A DNA stretch of 25,265 nucleotides from Candidatus Bathyarchaeota archaeon (GCA_029879825.1 JAOUPL010000006.1:1-25265), one strand, 5' to 3'; numbered from the stretch's first letter, positions 1 through 8,189 are shown. The notes: a model not told the origin generated them from the letters alone. Numbers and translations are program-made.

Positions 1-321
1 ATCTTCTACAGTTCCGGGAAACTCGTCCGAGACTCCCTGAACGTTCTCCTCGAAGGCGTCCCTTCCCACATCGACGCGAGTGCGCTAGAGCGCAGAATAG
101 TTGAAGTGAAAGGTGTAAAAGACGTTCATGATCTTCATGTGTGGTGTATCACTCCAACTAAGATGTGTTGCATGAGCGGTCACGTGGTGGTGGAAGAAGG
201 GGCAAACAGAAAGAAGCTGATCACGACTTTGATCAACGTGTTAAAAGAAGAGTTTGGAATCGACCACACCACTATCCAACTAGAGGACGAAGGCTACCCA
301 AAAGCAGTTAGCGAACACTAG
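1..321 (+). CDS. Cation diffusion facilitator transporter, C-terminal part (5' end outside window)
   Basis: The frame is open from the first base and ends at TAG 319-321, giving the last 106 residues. It includes VKGVKDVHDLHVW, the hallmark of the cytoplasmic C-terminal domain of CDF (CzcD/ZitB) metal/proton antiporters, followed by a ferredoxin-like fold ending in a typical HTTIQLE strand. In the family this domain dimerises and senses Zn2+, Cd2+ or similar ions next to a six-helix membrane domain, which lies outside the window. A CC pair (KMCCMSG) sits where the core strand crosses. The metal cannot be told from this fragment. It converges with the ABC exporter genes. Confidence 0.9.
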   Translation: MFYSSGKLVRDSLNVLLEGVPSHIDASALERRIVEVKGVKDVHDLHVWCITPTKMCCMSGHVVVEEGANRKKLITTLINVLKEEFGIDHTTIQLEDEGYPKAVSEH

Positions 322-388
322 AAACCTAGCTATTGTTCAAGAAAGTTTGTACGTTTTCTTTAACAGTTTGTAGTCCATCTCGACTAGC

Positions 389-417
389 TTTTTTCACACG
401 GTCGCTCACAATTTTTT
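389..417 (+). terminator. Oligo-T tracts downstream of the CDF gene
   Basis: Two runs of six T (389-394 and 412-417) on the plus strand follow the CDF stop by 70-95 bp, with no strong hairpin. Archaeal RNA polymerase terminates at such T-rich tracts. The placement between convergent genes fits a terminator; the role is inferred. Confidence 0.4.
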
Positions 418-463
418 CCCCAACGCGCATCTTCTAACCATCATTGAACCGCGCGCGACTAGG

Positions 464-1306
464 CTATTCTGTTCTAAGGGCAATTATCGATGCGATTCCA
501 CCAGCGATAGTAAGGATTGCTGCAAAGGCAATCAGGTAAGTCAGATTCAACATGATTATAGATAGATCAACGCTACCCTGCACTATTAGAGTCCTTGTCG
601 CATCTGCTGCTTTGGAGATCGGGTTTATCTTAGCTATTGCTTGTAACCAATCTGGCATCGATGTTACAGGCAGCAGAGCGCTGCTCGAGAATAGTAATGG
701 AAGATTGAGTAGATTAACGACAGCCACGAGACTTTCCCATTTTGTCATCCTCATCGCGATTGCTGTAAAAAGACTTGAAAAACCGAGCGATAATAGGAAC
801 AGCGTGAGGAAAATCAACAAACCGTCCAATAGAGTAAAACTTGGATTAAGCTTTAGACCATCCGGGATAGATAGCGCTGCAAAGAACACAATTAATGATG
901 GAATCATTCCTTTGACTACTGTTGCGAAGACTCTTGAGAGGAAAATGGATGCTCTGGATATTGGGGAGGCCAGCAACTTGTTCAGGTACCCAAATCGGCG
1001 ATCAAGAACTAAAGAGCCGCCGCTGAAAGCTGAAGTGAAGAGCAATAGCAAAGAAAGTATTCCTCCTGTTAGATATGTTATGTAGTTTGGCGCGTTACCG
1101 AATGTCTGGCCCAGAATAGACTGCCGAATCTGCGCCATCACCTCAGGTGTAGCTATCGATGAGGGGATCAAGTTTGTTGGGTTGAAAGCACTTCCGAATA
1201 GAGCGATCCAAACTAATGGTTGAAAGAGAGCAATGAATACGGATGCCGGTGTCCTTATCCACTTTTTAAGCTCTCTGACAGTTAGTGCCAAGGTCTCCGT
1301 CAACAA
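464..1306 (-). CDS. ABC-2 type transport permease (DrrB-like)
   Basis: The 280-residue integral membrane protein is the membrane half of an ABC-2 exporter. After a cytoplasmic N-terminal segment (ALTVRELKKWIRTPASVF) come about six hydrophobic helices, with the family motif region GGSLVLDRRFGYLNKLLASPI in the middle. It starts at TTG (1306-1304), two bases after the ATPase stop; the SD GAGGAGGGG lies inside the end of the ATPase gene, so the two are translationally coupled. DrrB-type permeases export drugs, lipids or other hydrophobic compounds; the substrate here is not evident. A second TTG follows immediately and could be used instead. Confidence 0.88.
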   Translation of the reverse strand: MLTETLALTVRELKKWIRTPASVFIALFQPLVWIALFGSAFNPTNLIPSSIATPEVMAQIRQSILGQTFGNAPNYITYLTGGILSLLLLFTSAFSGGSLVLDRRFGYLNKLLASPISRASIFLSRVFATVVKGMIPSLIVFFAALSIPDGLKLNPSFTLLDGLLIFLTLFLLSLGFSSLFTAIAMRMTKWESLVAVVNLLNLPLLFSSSALLPVTSMPDWLQAIAKINPISKAADATRTLIVQGSVDLSIIMLNLTYLIAFAAILTIAGGIASIIALRTE

Positions 1307-1308
1307 TT

Positions 1309-2301
1309 CTAACCCCTCCTCGCAATGATATCCTGTCTCCTCGAAGCAGCTTCAGCAGATTCTTCCTCTCTGAATTCCTTACCAGTTACCTCCAGGAAAA
1401 CCTGATCGAGACTCGGCTTCGAGCAGGATAGAGCTTTGATTTTGACACCCCTAGCATATATACCGTCGATTATTGCAGGTATGGCGTCTTCAGCCATTCC
1501 CAGCTTTATCCCATAGGTCGAACCAAGTTTCTTTACTTCCTTCACGCCTTTTATCGAGCTGAAAAAGTCCTGCAAGTCCCTTTCTTTAGTCAATTCTATC
1601 GTGATTACCTCTCCCCCTATAATCTCCTTTAGCTCCTGTGGTGAACCCTGTGCCCTTATCTTTCCACGGTCGATGATGGCGGCTACGTCGCAGAGGGCGT
1701 CTGCTTCCTCAAGATAGTGTGTTGTCATGAATATTGTTACCCTCTTCTCTTTGTTCAATTCCCTGATGTAATCCCAGATGATTTTCCTGGTGTTTACGTC
1801 AAGTCCGAGAGTTGGCTCGTCCATGAAGAGTACTTTAGGCTCGTGTACAAGTCCAACTATCAACTCAAGCCGTTTTCTCATTCCCCCCGAATAGGTTGAA
1901 ACAAGCCTATTCGCTGCGTCAGTGAGCCCAACTAACTCTAGTAAATCTTCCACCCGCTTTTTGGCTACGTGATTCGGAACGTGGTATAATTTAGCCGCCA
2001 GCATTATGTTTTCATTACCCTTCAGCTCGTTATCAATCGTGAGATCTTGGGGAACAATTCCGATCGACTTCCTTACCATGTTAGGTTGCTTACTGACATC
2101 ATGCCCAAGAACTGTGGCCTTGCCGCTGGTGATCGAGGCGAGGGTCGTAAGCAACTTTATTGTGGTTGTCTTCCCAGCACCGTTCGGGCCTAGAAAACCG
2201 AAGAGTGCTCCCTCATTCACATCAAACGATATGTCATCGACCGCCTTGATATTCCCTTTATATATTTTTGTAAGATTTTCCACTTCTATGACTCTAGTCA
2301 T
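1309..2301 (-). CDS. ABC exporter ATP-binding protein (DrrA-like)
   Basis: This 330-residue cytoplasmic ATPase powers the adjacent permease. From the chosen start it shows Walker A GPNGAGKTT (Lys about 44), the signature STYSGGMRKR, Walker B VLFMDEPTLGLD and the H-loop TTHYLEEAD. It ends in the roughly 100-residue C-terminal extension typical of the DrrA/CcmA daunorubicin-resistance subfamily. An in-frame start 23 codons upstream exists, but ATG 2301-2299 is preceded by GGGAGG at a good distance and opens directly into the conserved RVIEVENLTKIYKG strand. It is the first gene of a two-gene operon with the permease. Confidence 0.92.
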   Translation of the reverse strand: MTRVIEVENLTKIYKGNIKAVDDISFDVNEGALFGFLGPNGAGKTTTIKLLTTLASITSGKATVLGHDVSKQPNMVRKSIGIVPQDLTIDNELKGNENIMLAAKLYHVPNHVAKKRVEDLLELVGLTDAANRLVSTYSGGMRKRLELIVGLVHEPKVLFMDEPTLGLDVNTRKIIWDYIRELNKEKRVTIFMTTHYLEEADALCDVAAIIDRGKIRAQGSPQELKEIIGGEVITIELTKERDLQDFFSSIKGVKEVKKLGSTYGIKLGMAEDAIPAIIDGIYARGVKIKALSCSKPSLDQVFLEVTGKEFREEESAEAASRRQDIIARRG

Positions 2302-2346
2302 TGAAATCCTCCCAAATGCAAGTGCATTTTGATATAGATTGTAACT

Positions 2347-2358
2347 CTTAAGTATATG
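2347..2358 (-). promoter_or_regulatory. TATA-like box of the ABC exporter operon
   Basis: On the minus strand the sequence CATATACTTAAG lies about 50 bp upstream of the ATPase ATG. A start about 25 bp downstream would give a short leader holding the GGGAGG ribosome-binding site. Inferred from archaeal promoter spacing only. Confidence 0.4.
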
Positions 2359-2383
2359 TGACTGTGGCATAACAGTAACATAA

Positions 2384-2417
2384 TCTTAAATATTAATACC
2401 TAAACAAGCTTGCTTGT
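2384..2417 (+). promoter_or_regulatory. TATA-like box plus perfect inverted repeat before the desulforedoxin-like gene
   Basis: The AT-rich TTAAATATTAATA (about 2385-2397) resembles a TATA box. It is followed by the perfect inverted repeat ACAAGC-TT-GCTTGT at 2404-2417, close to the predicted transcription start (about 2415-2420). A repeat over the initiation site is a common archaeal repressor site. No local regulator is an obvious partner. Confidence 0.4.
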
Positions 2418-2447
2418 CATTATTTGTCAACTTGTGGAGGTGAGAAT

Positions 2448-2591
2448 ATGGCAAAGAAGAAGGGTGCAAAATATGAGTGCGGAGAATGTGGGCTCGTTGT
2501 GATAGTTGACGAACCCTGTGGATGTGGTGCATGCGAGTTAATATGTTGTGAAGTTCCAATGAAAGAAGTGAAGCCGAAAACTAAGAAGTGA
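2448..2591 (+). CDS. Desulforedoxin-like small Cys-rich protein (47 aa)
   Basis: ATG 2448 follows a near-perfect SD, GGAGGTGA. The 47-residue product has C11-x2-C14 and the adjacent pair C33-C34 followed by E-V-P-M. This is the spacing of the desulforedoxin Fe(Cys)4 site, also the N-terminal domain of desulfoferrodoxin. Unlike the classical protein, the loop between the two Cys pairs carries three further cysteines (C24, C26, C29, in PCGCGACE), and the ends are Lys-rich. It probably binds iron or zinc and could carry electrons or act in oxygen/superoxide defence. It stands alone between the ABC operon and the permease. A second, canonical desulforedoxin is encoded at 22282-22398. Confidence 0.8.
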   Translation: MAKKKGAKYECGECGLVVIVDEPCGCGACELICCEVPMKEVKPKTKK

Positions 2592-2707
2592 ACTGTTAAA
2601 TATCAGATTCCTAGGGGGTCACTTTTGAATAGACATCGTTCTACTTGCGCTGGCAAATTTTTTTAATTCACGCATCTATGTGCTAAATGTTTGATGTTCT
2701 TTGAGAG

Positions 2708-4171
2708 ATGGAAATGTCTGAACCTAAACTTCAGTCAGAACTCAAGCTTTTTGATGTGACAAATCTAGTAGTTGGGGCAATAATAGGGGCCGACATCTAT
2801 GTAGCCTCATCATTTGGGGCAGGATATCTTGGTCCATTTTCACTTCTGGTATGGGTTGTAGCTGGGATTATAGCCATTGTTATTGCGTTATGTTTTGCTC
2901 AGTGTGCTGCTCTTCTCCCGAGGGTTGGCGGACCTTATGCGTATGCTAAAGAGGCGTGGGGACCCTTTGCAGGCTTTATCGTAGGGTGGTCTCTCTGGCT
3001 TGCTGAATGGGTGTCGCTAGCTGTTTTTCCAGTAGCTTTCACACGGTATTTGATGTTCTTCATGCCAAATCTCGAATGGTACATTCAACTCTTTGTCAAA
3101 CTGCTTTTTGTAGCCTTCCTTGCAACTATAAACATTATTGGAGTGAGAGCAGCGGGAAAAGCGAATGACATCCTCACCATAGCCAAACTTGCACCACTAA
3201 TTTTCTTTTCAGGATTCGGTTTACTCTACATCTTTTTACATCCCTCTATGGCTGCGTCGAATTTTTCGCCATTCTCTCCATATGGATTCTCAAATTTTGG
3301 AGTAGCACTTATCTTGATATTTTGGGCGTATGCAGGCTTTGAAATATCAACTATCCCAGCTGACGAAATAAAGGATCCAGGAGGCACTATTCCAAGAGCC
3401 ATAGTGCTTGGAATTTCAATTGTAACTATCTTCTATTTGATAACAAACATCGTCCTTTTTGGAGTGAGGTCATGGACGCAATTGGCTTCTGACACTGCAC
3501 CATTAGCATCCGCAACTACCGAAGTACTGGGGACAAATTCAATGTTTGCCCTTGTCGGTGGGGCAATCGTTGGTGTCGGAGCCCTGATCTCTGTAGCTGG
3601 TTCTGACGAGTCAGGAATGATAGGTTCATCAAGACTCGGATATGCGCTAGCTGTTGATGGTCTGTTTCCTCGTATCTTCGCCAGAGTTCATCAAAAATTT
3701 AAGACACCTTATTTAGCAATCACAATCCAAGCGATTACAGCACTAATAGCTGCAATTGTAGGCAATCTAACTATGTTGATAGCTACATCTGTTTTATTTA
3801 TGGCGATTGCATACGTAGCAACTAGTGCATCAATTTTTTCACTGCAGAAAAAAGGTCTAAAACCTAAATTCCACCTCAAGGGAGGATTACTCATTCCAAG
3901 CCTAGGAGTAATCTTCTCTCTTTACCTAATCTCACAGTGTACAATCACTCAAATTGCAACAGGGATAATTCTGCTTTTCGTTGGAATACCAATTTATGTC
4001 AAATATTCTCCAAAGAAGGAAATGACAGAGCTCAAAAAAGCATTACTTTCTAGAGATTCTATCTTGAAAAGAGCATACAGACAGGAACAGAGGTTTTTAG
4101 CTCATTTATTACGCCACGTAAAAAGGGGCTACAGAAAGATCACCGGCAAGAAACAAACCTGGAAAAGTTGA
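2708..4171 (+). CDS. APC-superfamily amino acid permease
   Basis: This 487-residue protein has about twelve hydrophobic helices. The N-terminal TNLVVGAIIGADIYVASSFG is the unwound first helix that forms the substrate site in APC (LeuT-fold) transporters, and PRVGGPYAYAKEAWG is the classic helix-2/3 motif. It most likely imports an amino acid, polyamine or related compound in symport; the substrate is unknown. The tail is about 45 residues, positively charged and cytoplasmic. A second ATG lies two codons in. The SD is weak, and an AT-rich TATA-like stretch lies at about 2655-2668. It converges with the 132-aa membrane protein. Confidence 0.92.
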   Translation: MEMSEPKLQSELKLFDVTNLVVGAIIGADIYVASSFGAGYLGPFSLLVWVVAGIIAIVIALCFAQCAALLPRVGGPYAYAKEAWGPFAGFIVGWSLWLAEWVSLAVFPVAFTRYLMFFMPNLEWYIQLFVKLLFVAFLATINIIGVRAAGKANDILTIAKLAPLIFFSGFGLLYIFLHPSMAASNFSPFSPYGFSNFGVALILIFWAYAGFEISTIPADEIKDPGGTIPRAIVLGISIVTIFYLITNIVLFGVRSWTQLASDTAPLASATTEVLGTNSMFALVGGAIVGVGALISVAGSDESGMIGSSRLGYALAVDGLFPRIFARVHQKFKTPYLAITIQAITALIAAIVGNLTMLIATSVLFMAIAYVATSASIFSLQKKGLKPKFHLKGGLLIPSLGVIFSLYLISQCTITQIATGIILLFVGIPIYVKYSPKKEMTELKKALLSRDSILKRAYRQEQRFLAHLLRHVKRGYRKITGKKQTWKS

Positions 4172-4192
4172 GCGCGAGCAGTAAATTGCTGG

Positions 4193-4591
4193 TTATCTTC
4201 CAACTTTGGTCCTTTCCAATTGTCTAGTTCTCCATAATTCGGAAACATATATCATGAAGAAAAGAATGCCTCCAATGCCAAGGAAGAAAATGTCTTTTAG
4301 AATAAGGCCTTCAGTATATAAAGAAACGCAAATCGGAGCAAAATGTCCTAAGCCTAATATTAAAACTTCCCAACGTGTTTCTAGTTTACCTCCAAATATT
4401 CCTATGGCTATAAGTGAAATCAAACAAGCTATGGATAAAATAATGAGAAACGGTTGAAACCATGACAACGAATAACCTGCAATGACTAAAGGTGTAGTAA
4501 ATGATATTTTGTCAATGAGTGAAATTAACCAATTACCATAAATTCCAATGATGATGCCTTCAAAAAGGCTCATTCGGTCATTATTCCCCAT
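4193..4591 (-). CDS. Small four-helix membrane protein, unknown function
   Basis: The 132-residue product has about four predicted transmembrane segments: GIIIGIYGNWLISLI, PFLIILSIACLISLIAIGIF, LILGLGHFAPICVSLY and DIFFLGIGGILFFMIYV. A basic C-terminal tail (RTRQLERTKVGR) would face the cytoplasm. No catalytic motif or family is recognised. ATG 4591 is preceded by GAGGGG at about 9 bases; a second in-frame ATG (MSLFEG) is six codons downstream. It is divergent from the Lon-like protease, sharing a 134-bp intergenic region, and convergent with the APC permease. The reading frame and membrane topology look real, but no role can be assigned. Confidence 0.65.
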   Translation of the reverse strand: MGNNDRMSLFEGIIIGIYGNWLISLIDKISFTTPLVIAGYSLSWFQPFLIILSIACLISLIAIGIFGGKLETRWEVLILGLGHFAPICVSLYTEGLILKDIFFLGIGGILFFMIYVSELWRTRQLERTKVGR

Positions 4592-4648
4592 CTTTGTAAC
4601 CCCTCAGTTTTTGTACGTGGACGCATAATCAGTCATTCAGCAATGTAT

Positions 4649-4672
4649 CTTTCATGAAAGCTTTTAAAATTA
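4649..4672. promoter_or_regulatory. 12-bp palindrome next to a TATA-like box between divergent genes
   Basis: CTTTCATGAAAG (4649-4660) is a perfect palindrome. It abuts TTTTAAAATTA (about 4662-4672), which is TATA-like on both strands. It lies between the small membrane protein and the Lon-like protease and could be a shared operator. The predicted plus-strand start near 4690-4695 gives a leader containing the SD AAAGGTGAG. Confidence 0.4.
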
Positions 4673-4725
4673 AAGAAGGACATATTTACAATTATTAGAG
4701 CGTTTTATGTTAAAGGTGAGTACAC

Positions 4726-7140
4726 GTGACAAATGAGTTGCCGCCTCATAACCTTAGAAAGGAATGCGATCCTAAGCTAATGCGTTGTGCAACCACCGAA
4801 GAACTTTCGCCGCTCGAAGAAATTATTGGTCAAGAGAGGGCGGTAAAAGCGCTTAGATTCGGCTTGGGCATTGAACAGCTTGGATTCAATATCTATGTGG
4901 CTGGCTATCCGGGAACGGGTAGGACAACCGCCGTGAAAGACTTCTTAGAAGAGATAGCTAAAAAGAAGCAAGTGCCTTCAGACTGGTGCTACGTAAACAA
5001 CTTCAAAAACTCTTATGAACCCAAAGCAATAAGGCTGCCCCCTGGCAAAGTAAAAGACTTTCAAACTGACTTGTCAAATCTAATTAATGAGGCGCAAAGA
5101 GCACTTCCTAAAGCGTTCGAAAGTGAAGAGTACGCAACGAAACGGGAATCAATCATCAAAGCTATCGGAGAGGAAAGAAATGAACTTTTTTCTCAACTAA
5201 GCAAGAGGGCCCAAGAAGAGGGATTCGCCATTCAGACGGGCCCTACCGGGCTGCTGGTCATCCCGGTGGTAAAGGGAAAGCCTCTAAACGAACGCGAGTT
5301 CAATGCCCTTAGCCCACTAATTAGAGATGAAATTCTGAAGAGAAGAGAAAAACTAGATGCGGATTTAAGTAGCGTCATCAGGCAATTTAGGGCCTTAGAG
5401 GGGAAGGCTAAAGATGAGATTGAGAACTTGAATCGTGAGGTTGCATTGTATGCGATTGGTCATTTGTTTGCTGATCTGAAAGAGAAATACAAGGAGTTTC
5501 ACGATGTTACCACCTACTTAGATGAAGTGCAGAATGATATCTTAGAAAACCTCGCCCAATTCTTAAAGCCTGAAGCTGCTAAAGCTCCTCCAGTTCCGTT
5601 TCCAATTCCTTGGATGAAGGAGCTTCCCTTAAAAAAATATGAGGTAAACGTAATAGTAGACAACTCTGATCTAAAAGGTGCTCCCGTAGTTGTAGAGCTC
5701 AACCCTACATACCAAAACATCTTTGGAAGAATAGAGAAAGAAGCACAGTTCGGAGTCCTAACAACTGATTTCACCATGATCCGTCCGGGTTCCCTTCACA
5801 AGGCTAACGGCGGGTATTTGGTGCTCCCTGTAGAGGAGCTGCTTCAAAATATATTCTCTTGGGACGGCTTGAAGAGAGCTCTGAAGAATAAACAGGTTGC
5901 AGTTGAAGAAGCTGGTGAACGCTTAGGTTTCATCACCACAAAGGGCTTGAGGCCAGAGCCGATTCCATTAAGCATCAAGGTGGTCCTAATCGGAAACCCG
6001 CTTTTATATCAAATGCTCTATTCTATGGACAAAGACTTCAAAGAACTCTTCAAGGTCAAAGCCGACTTTGACACGACTATGGATCGAACACAAGAGAACA
6101 TGCAGAAATATGCAGCCTTCATCTGCACCTTCTGCGGAAAGGAGAACTTAAGACATTTAGAGGCCTCAGCCGTAGCCAAAACAATCGAGTATGCCTCCAG
6201 ACTAGCTGAAGATCAAGAAAAACTATCCACGAGATTCGCCGACATAGCTGACATCGTTCGGGAAGCCAACTTCTACGCTTTGCAAGAGAACTCGGAGTAT
6301 GTGACGGCGGACCACGTCAAAAAGGCCATCGAGGAGAAGATTTATCGCTCTAACCTCATTCAAAAAAAGATCCAAGAAATGATGGAACGGAACATTCTTC
6401 TGATCGATACTGATGGAGAGATTGTTGGACAGGTGAACGGCCTGACTGTCATGAGCTTGGGAGACTTTTCCTTTGGCGCACCTTCCCGTGTCACCGCCAG
6501 CATAGGGCTGGGACGGGAAGGAATCATCGATATTCAACGAGAAGCGAAACTGGCAGGCCCCATCCACACTAAGGGGGTGTTGATCTTAAGCGGCTATCTA
6601 GCTGAGAAGTATGCTCAAGACAAGCCCCTAAGCCTTTCAGCTCGCCTAGTCTTTGAACAAAGCTACGGAATGGTGGAAGGAGACAGTGCTTCCAGCACAG
6701 AATTATACGGTATTCTTTCCGCTCTTTCGGGAATCCCGATCAAGCAAAACATCGCGGTCACGGGCTCAGTGAACCAGAAGGGGGAAGTCCAAGCTATTGG
6801 TGGAGTGAATGAGAAGATTGAAGGCTTCTTTGAAGTCTGCAAGACTAAAGGCCTCACGGGAATACAAGGAGTTCTGATCCCTGAGAGCAACGTGGAAAAC
6901 CTTATGTTGAAGGAGGAAGTGGTTGATGCCGTCAAAGCGGGGAAGTTTCATATATACCCCGTGAAGACCATCGACGAAGGGATCGAGATCCTTGCTGGAG
7001 TCAAGGCAGGCGCAAGACGGCCTGACGGAACATTTGAGGAGGGAACAGTGAACTACAGAGTAGATAAGCGCCTGAAGGAGATGGCAGAGAAGATCAAAGA
7101 GTTTCCTGAATTTGTTGTGGGGGGAAGAAAGAAAGAATAG
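4726..7140 (+). CDS. Lon-like ATP-dependent protease (AAA_32/LonB-related)
   Basis: This 804-residue protein matches the family with an AAA_32-type ATPase region and a C-terminal Lon peptidase domain. Residues 60-68 form the P-loop GYPGTGRTT, with Arg where Lys is usual. The middle is a long helical, charged segment (about 100-270). The peptidase domain (about 555-770) carries the Ser-Lys dyad: S654 in GDSASS and K697 in GGVNEKIEG. Their 43-residue spacing is the same as in E. coli Lon (S679/K722). It has no transmembrane segment, unlike archaeal membrane LonB, so it is probably cytosolic and degrades misfolded or regulatory proteins. GTG 4726 follows the SD AAAGGTGAG. Confidence 0.92.
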   Translation: MTNELPPHNLRKECDPKLMRCATTEELSPLEEIIGQERAVKALRFGLGIEQLGFNIYVAGYPGTGRTTAVKDFLEEIAKKKQVPSDWCYVNNFKNSYEPKAIRLPPGKVKDFQTDLSNLINEAQRALPKAFESEEYATKRESIIKAIGEERNELFSQLSKRAQEEGFAIQTGPTGLLVIPVVKGKPLNEREFNALSPLIRDEILKRREKLDADLSSVIRQFRALEGKAKDEIENLNREVALYAIGHLFADLKEKYKEFHDVTTYLDEVQNDILENLAQFLKPEAAKAPPVPFPIPWMKELPLKKYEVNVIVDNSDLKGAPVVVELNPTYQNIFGRIEKEAQFGVLTTDFTMIRPGSLHKANGGYLVLPVEELLQNIFSWDGLKRALKNKQVAVEEAGERLGFITTKGLRPEPIPLSIKVVLIGNPLLYQMLYSMDKDFKELFKVKADFDTTMDRTQENMQKYAAFICTFCGKENLRHLEASAVAKTIEYASRLAEDQEKLSTRFADIADIVREANFYALQENSEYVTADHVKKAIEEKIYRSNLIQKKIQEMMERNILLIDTDGEIVGQVNGLTVMSLGDFSFGAPSRVTASIGLGREGIIDIQREAKLAGPIHTKGVLILSGYLAEKYAQDKPLSLSARLVFEQSYGMVEGDSASSTELYGILSALSGIPIKQNIAVTGSVNQKGEVQAIGGVNEKIEGFFEVCKTKGLTGIQGVLIPESNVENLMLKEEVVDAVKAGKFHIYPVKTIDEGIEILAGVKAGARRPDGTFEEGTVNYRVDKRLKEMAEKIKEFPEFVVGGRKKE

Positions 7141-7197
7141 AAAGCGGGTCAATGCGCGCGCGATAGATTTTTATCATCTACCAACTCAGTAGAAAAT

Positions 7198-7479
7198 ATG
7201 AGCAAGAAACATTTTTCAACTGAGGAAGCAAAGAAAATAGGTGAAGCACTCCATATAGACTGGAGCAGGTTTGACGTTGAACAGTTTAGAATGGGGCTGG
7301 ATGTAGAGCTCGAACACGGCAAGATGGATACTGACACTAATGTAACTAATGATGATCCGATAACGACTGGCAAGATTGCTCTAGCACACTTGAATGAATT
7401 TCCAGATTACTACACGAGACTCGGCAAATTGGAAGAAGAAGCAAAGAGATTTCACAAGAAACAAAAAACACAGAAATGA
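7198..7479 (+). CDS. DUF5661-like conserved protein (93 aa)
   Basis: The small, charged, soluble 93-residue protein contains FRMGLDVELEHG, DPITTGKIALAHLNE and PDYYTRLGKLEEEA, which I recognise as the pattern of DUF5661, a family of unknown function seen in archaea, bacteria and phages. It is mostly helical, with no signal peptide. There is no SD before ATG 7198, but a TATA-like TTTTTATC lies about 25 bp upstream, so the mRNA may be leaderless. It follows the Lon-like gene by 57 bp. The last 15 residues are basic and low-complexity (RFHKKQKTQK). Confidence 0.75.
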   Translation: MSKKHFSTEEAKKIGEALHIDWSRFDVEQFRMGLDVELEHGKMDTDTNVTNDDPITTGKIALAHLNEFPDYYTRLGKLEEEAKRFHKKQKTQK

Positions 7480-7592
7480 AGAAAATCATTCTCAAAAGAA
7501 TTCTATTCCTCTAGACTTTACAATCTGCCAAAATGCGCACGCCTCAGCAACCTTTATTGATTCTGTTAGGTATAGAATTTTGATGAAGCAAT

Positions 7593-8189
7593 ATGATAGT
7601 TGGCATATGTGGGAGTCCAAGAAAACAGGCAACTGAATACGTTTTGAGAGAAGCTTTGAACATGTTGGAAAAGATGGGTTTCGAAACAAAGTTTTTCACC
7701 GTTAGAGGCAAAAACATTAGCTTTTGTCGGCATTGCGACTACTGTTTGAAAAACAAAGAGTGTGCAGTTAAGGATGACATGTATGAGCTTTATCCTTTGC
7801 TTAAGGATGCCAAGGGAATTATAATTGCCACACCGGTTTACAACGGTGGAGTTAGTGCACAAACAAAGGCTGTTATGGACAGATGTAGGGCCTTAGGCGC
7901 GGCAGATCGTGACTTTTTCAGGCATAAAGTGGGCATGGCTATAGCAGTTGGAGGAGACAGAATCGGCGGACAGGAACTGGCGATACAGCAAATAATAACA
8001 TTTTACATCCTAAACGGAATCGTACCAGTCAGCGGCGGCTCTTTCGGAGCAAACTTGGGGGCGACCTTTTGGTCAAAAGACACTCTGGAGGGCGTAAAAA
8101 AGGATGAAGAGGGATTTAGAAGTTTGAGGAAAACTGCTAAGAAGTTTGCCGAGTTTTCGAAGAAGTTTGAGGTTAGGAAACAAAATTGA
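7593..8189 (+). CDS. Iron-sulfur flavoprotein (NADPH-dependent FMN reductase fold)
   Basis: The 198-residue flavodoxin-like protein starts with the FMN phosphate-binding motif GICGSPRKQATEYVL (about 4-18). It carries C45-x2-C48-x2-C51-x5-C57, the compact cluster motif of archaeal iron-sulfur flavoproteins (ISF), then TPVYNGGVSAQTKAVMDR around the flavin ring. In methanogens ISF takes electrons from ferredoxin and has been linked to O2/H2O2 reduction. The stop overlaps the SD of the next gene, an AfpA homologue, so the two form an operon. The ATG has only a weak GATGA upstream. Confidence 0.88.
   Translation: MIVGICGSPRKQATEYVLREALNMLEKMGFETKFFTVRGKNISFCRHCDYCLKNKECAVKDDMYELYPLLKDAKGIIIATPVYNGGVSAQTKAVMDRCRALGAADRDFFRHKVGMAIAVGGDRIGGQELAIQQIITFYILNGIVPVSGGSFGANLGATFWSKDTLEGVKKDEEGFRSLRKTAKKFAEFSKKFEVRKQN

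Noticed and set aside
326..430. A 34-aa minus-strand frame (starting MRVGEKIVSDRVKKAS) between the CDF gene and the ABC permease.
   Set aside because: It has only a weak SD, it lies across oligo-T tracts better explained as a terminator, and no homologue is recognised. Kept as a low-probability small gene only.
552..1085. 177-aa plus-strand open frame opposite the ABC permease.
   Set aside because: Shadow frame: no SD and no family character, while the minus-strand permease is clear.
4175..4195. Possible terminator hairpin AGCA-GTAAAT-TGCT after the APC permease.
   Set aside because: A four-base stem without a following T tract is too weak to call.
6766..7152. 128-aa minus-strand frame opposite the end of the Lon-like gene.
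   Set aside because: Antisense of a conserved peptidase domain, with no start signal or recognisable motif.
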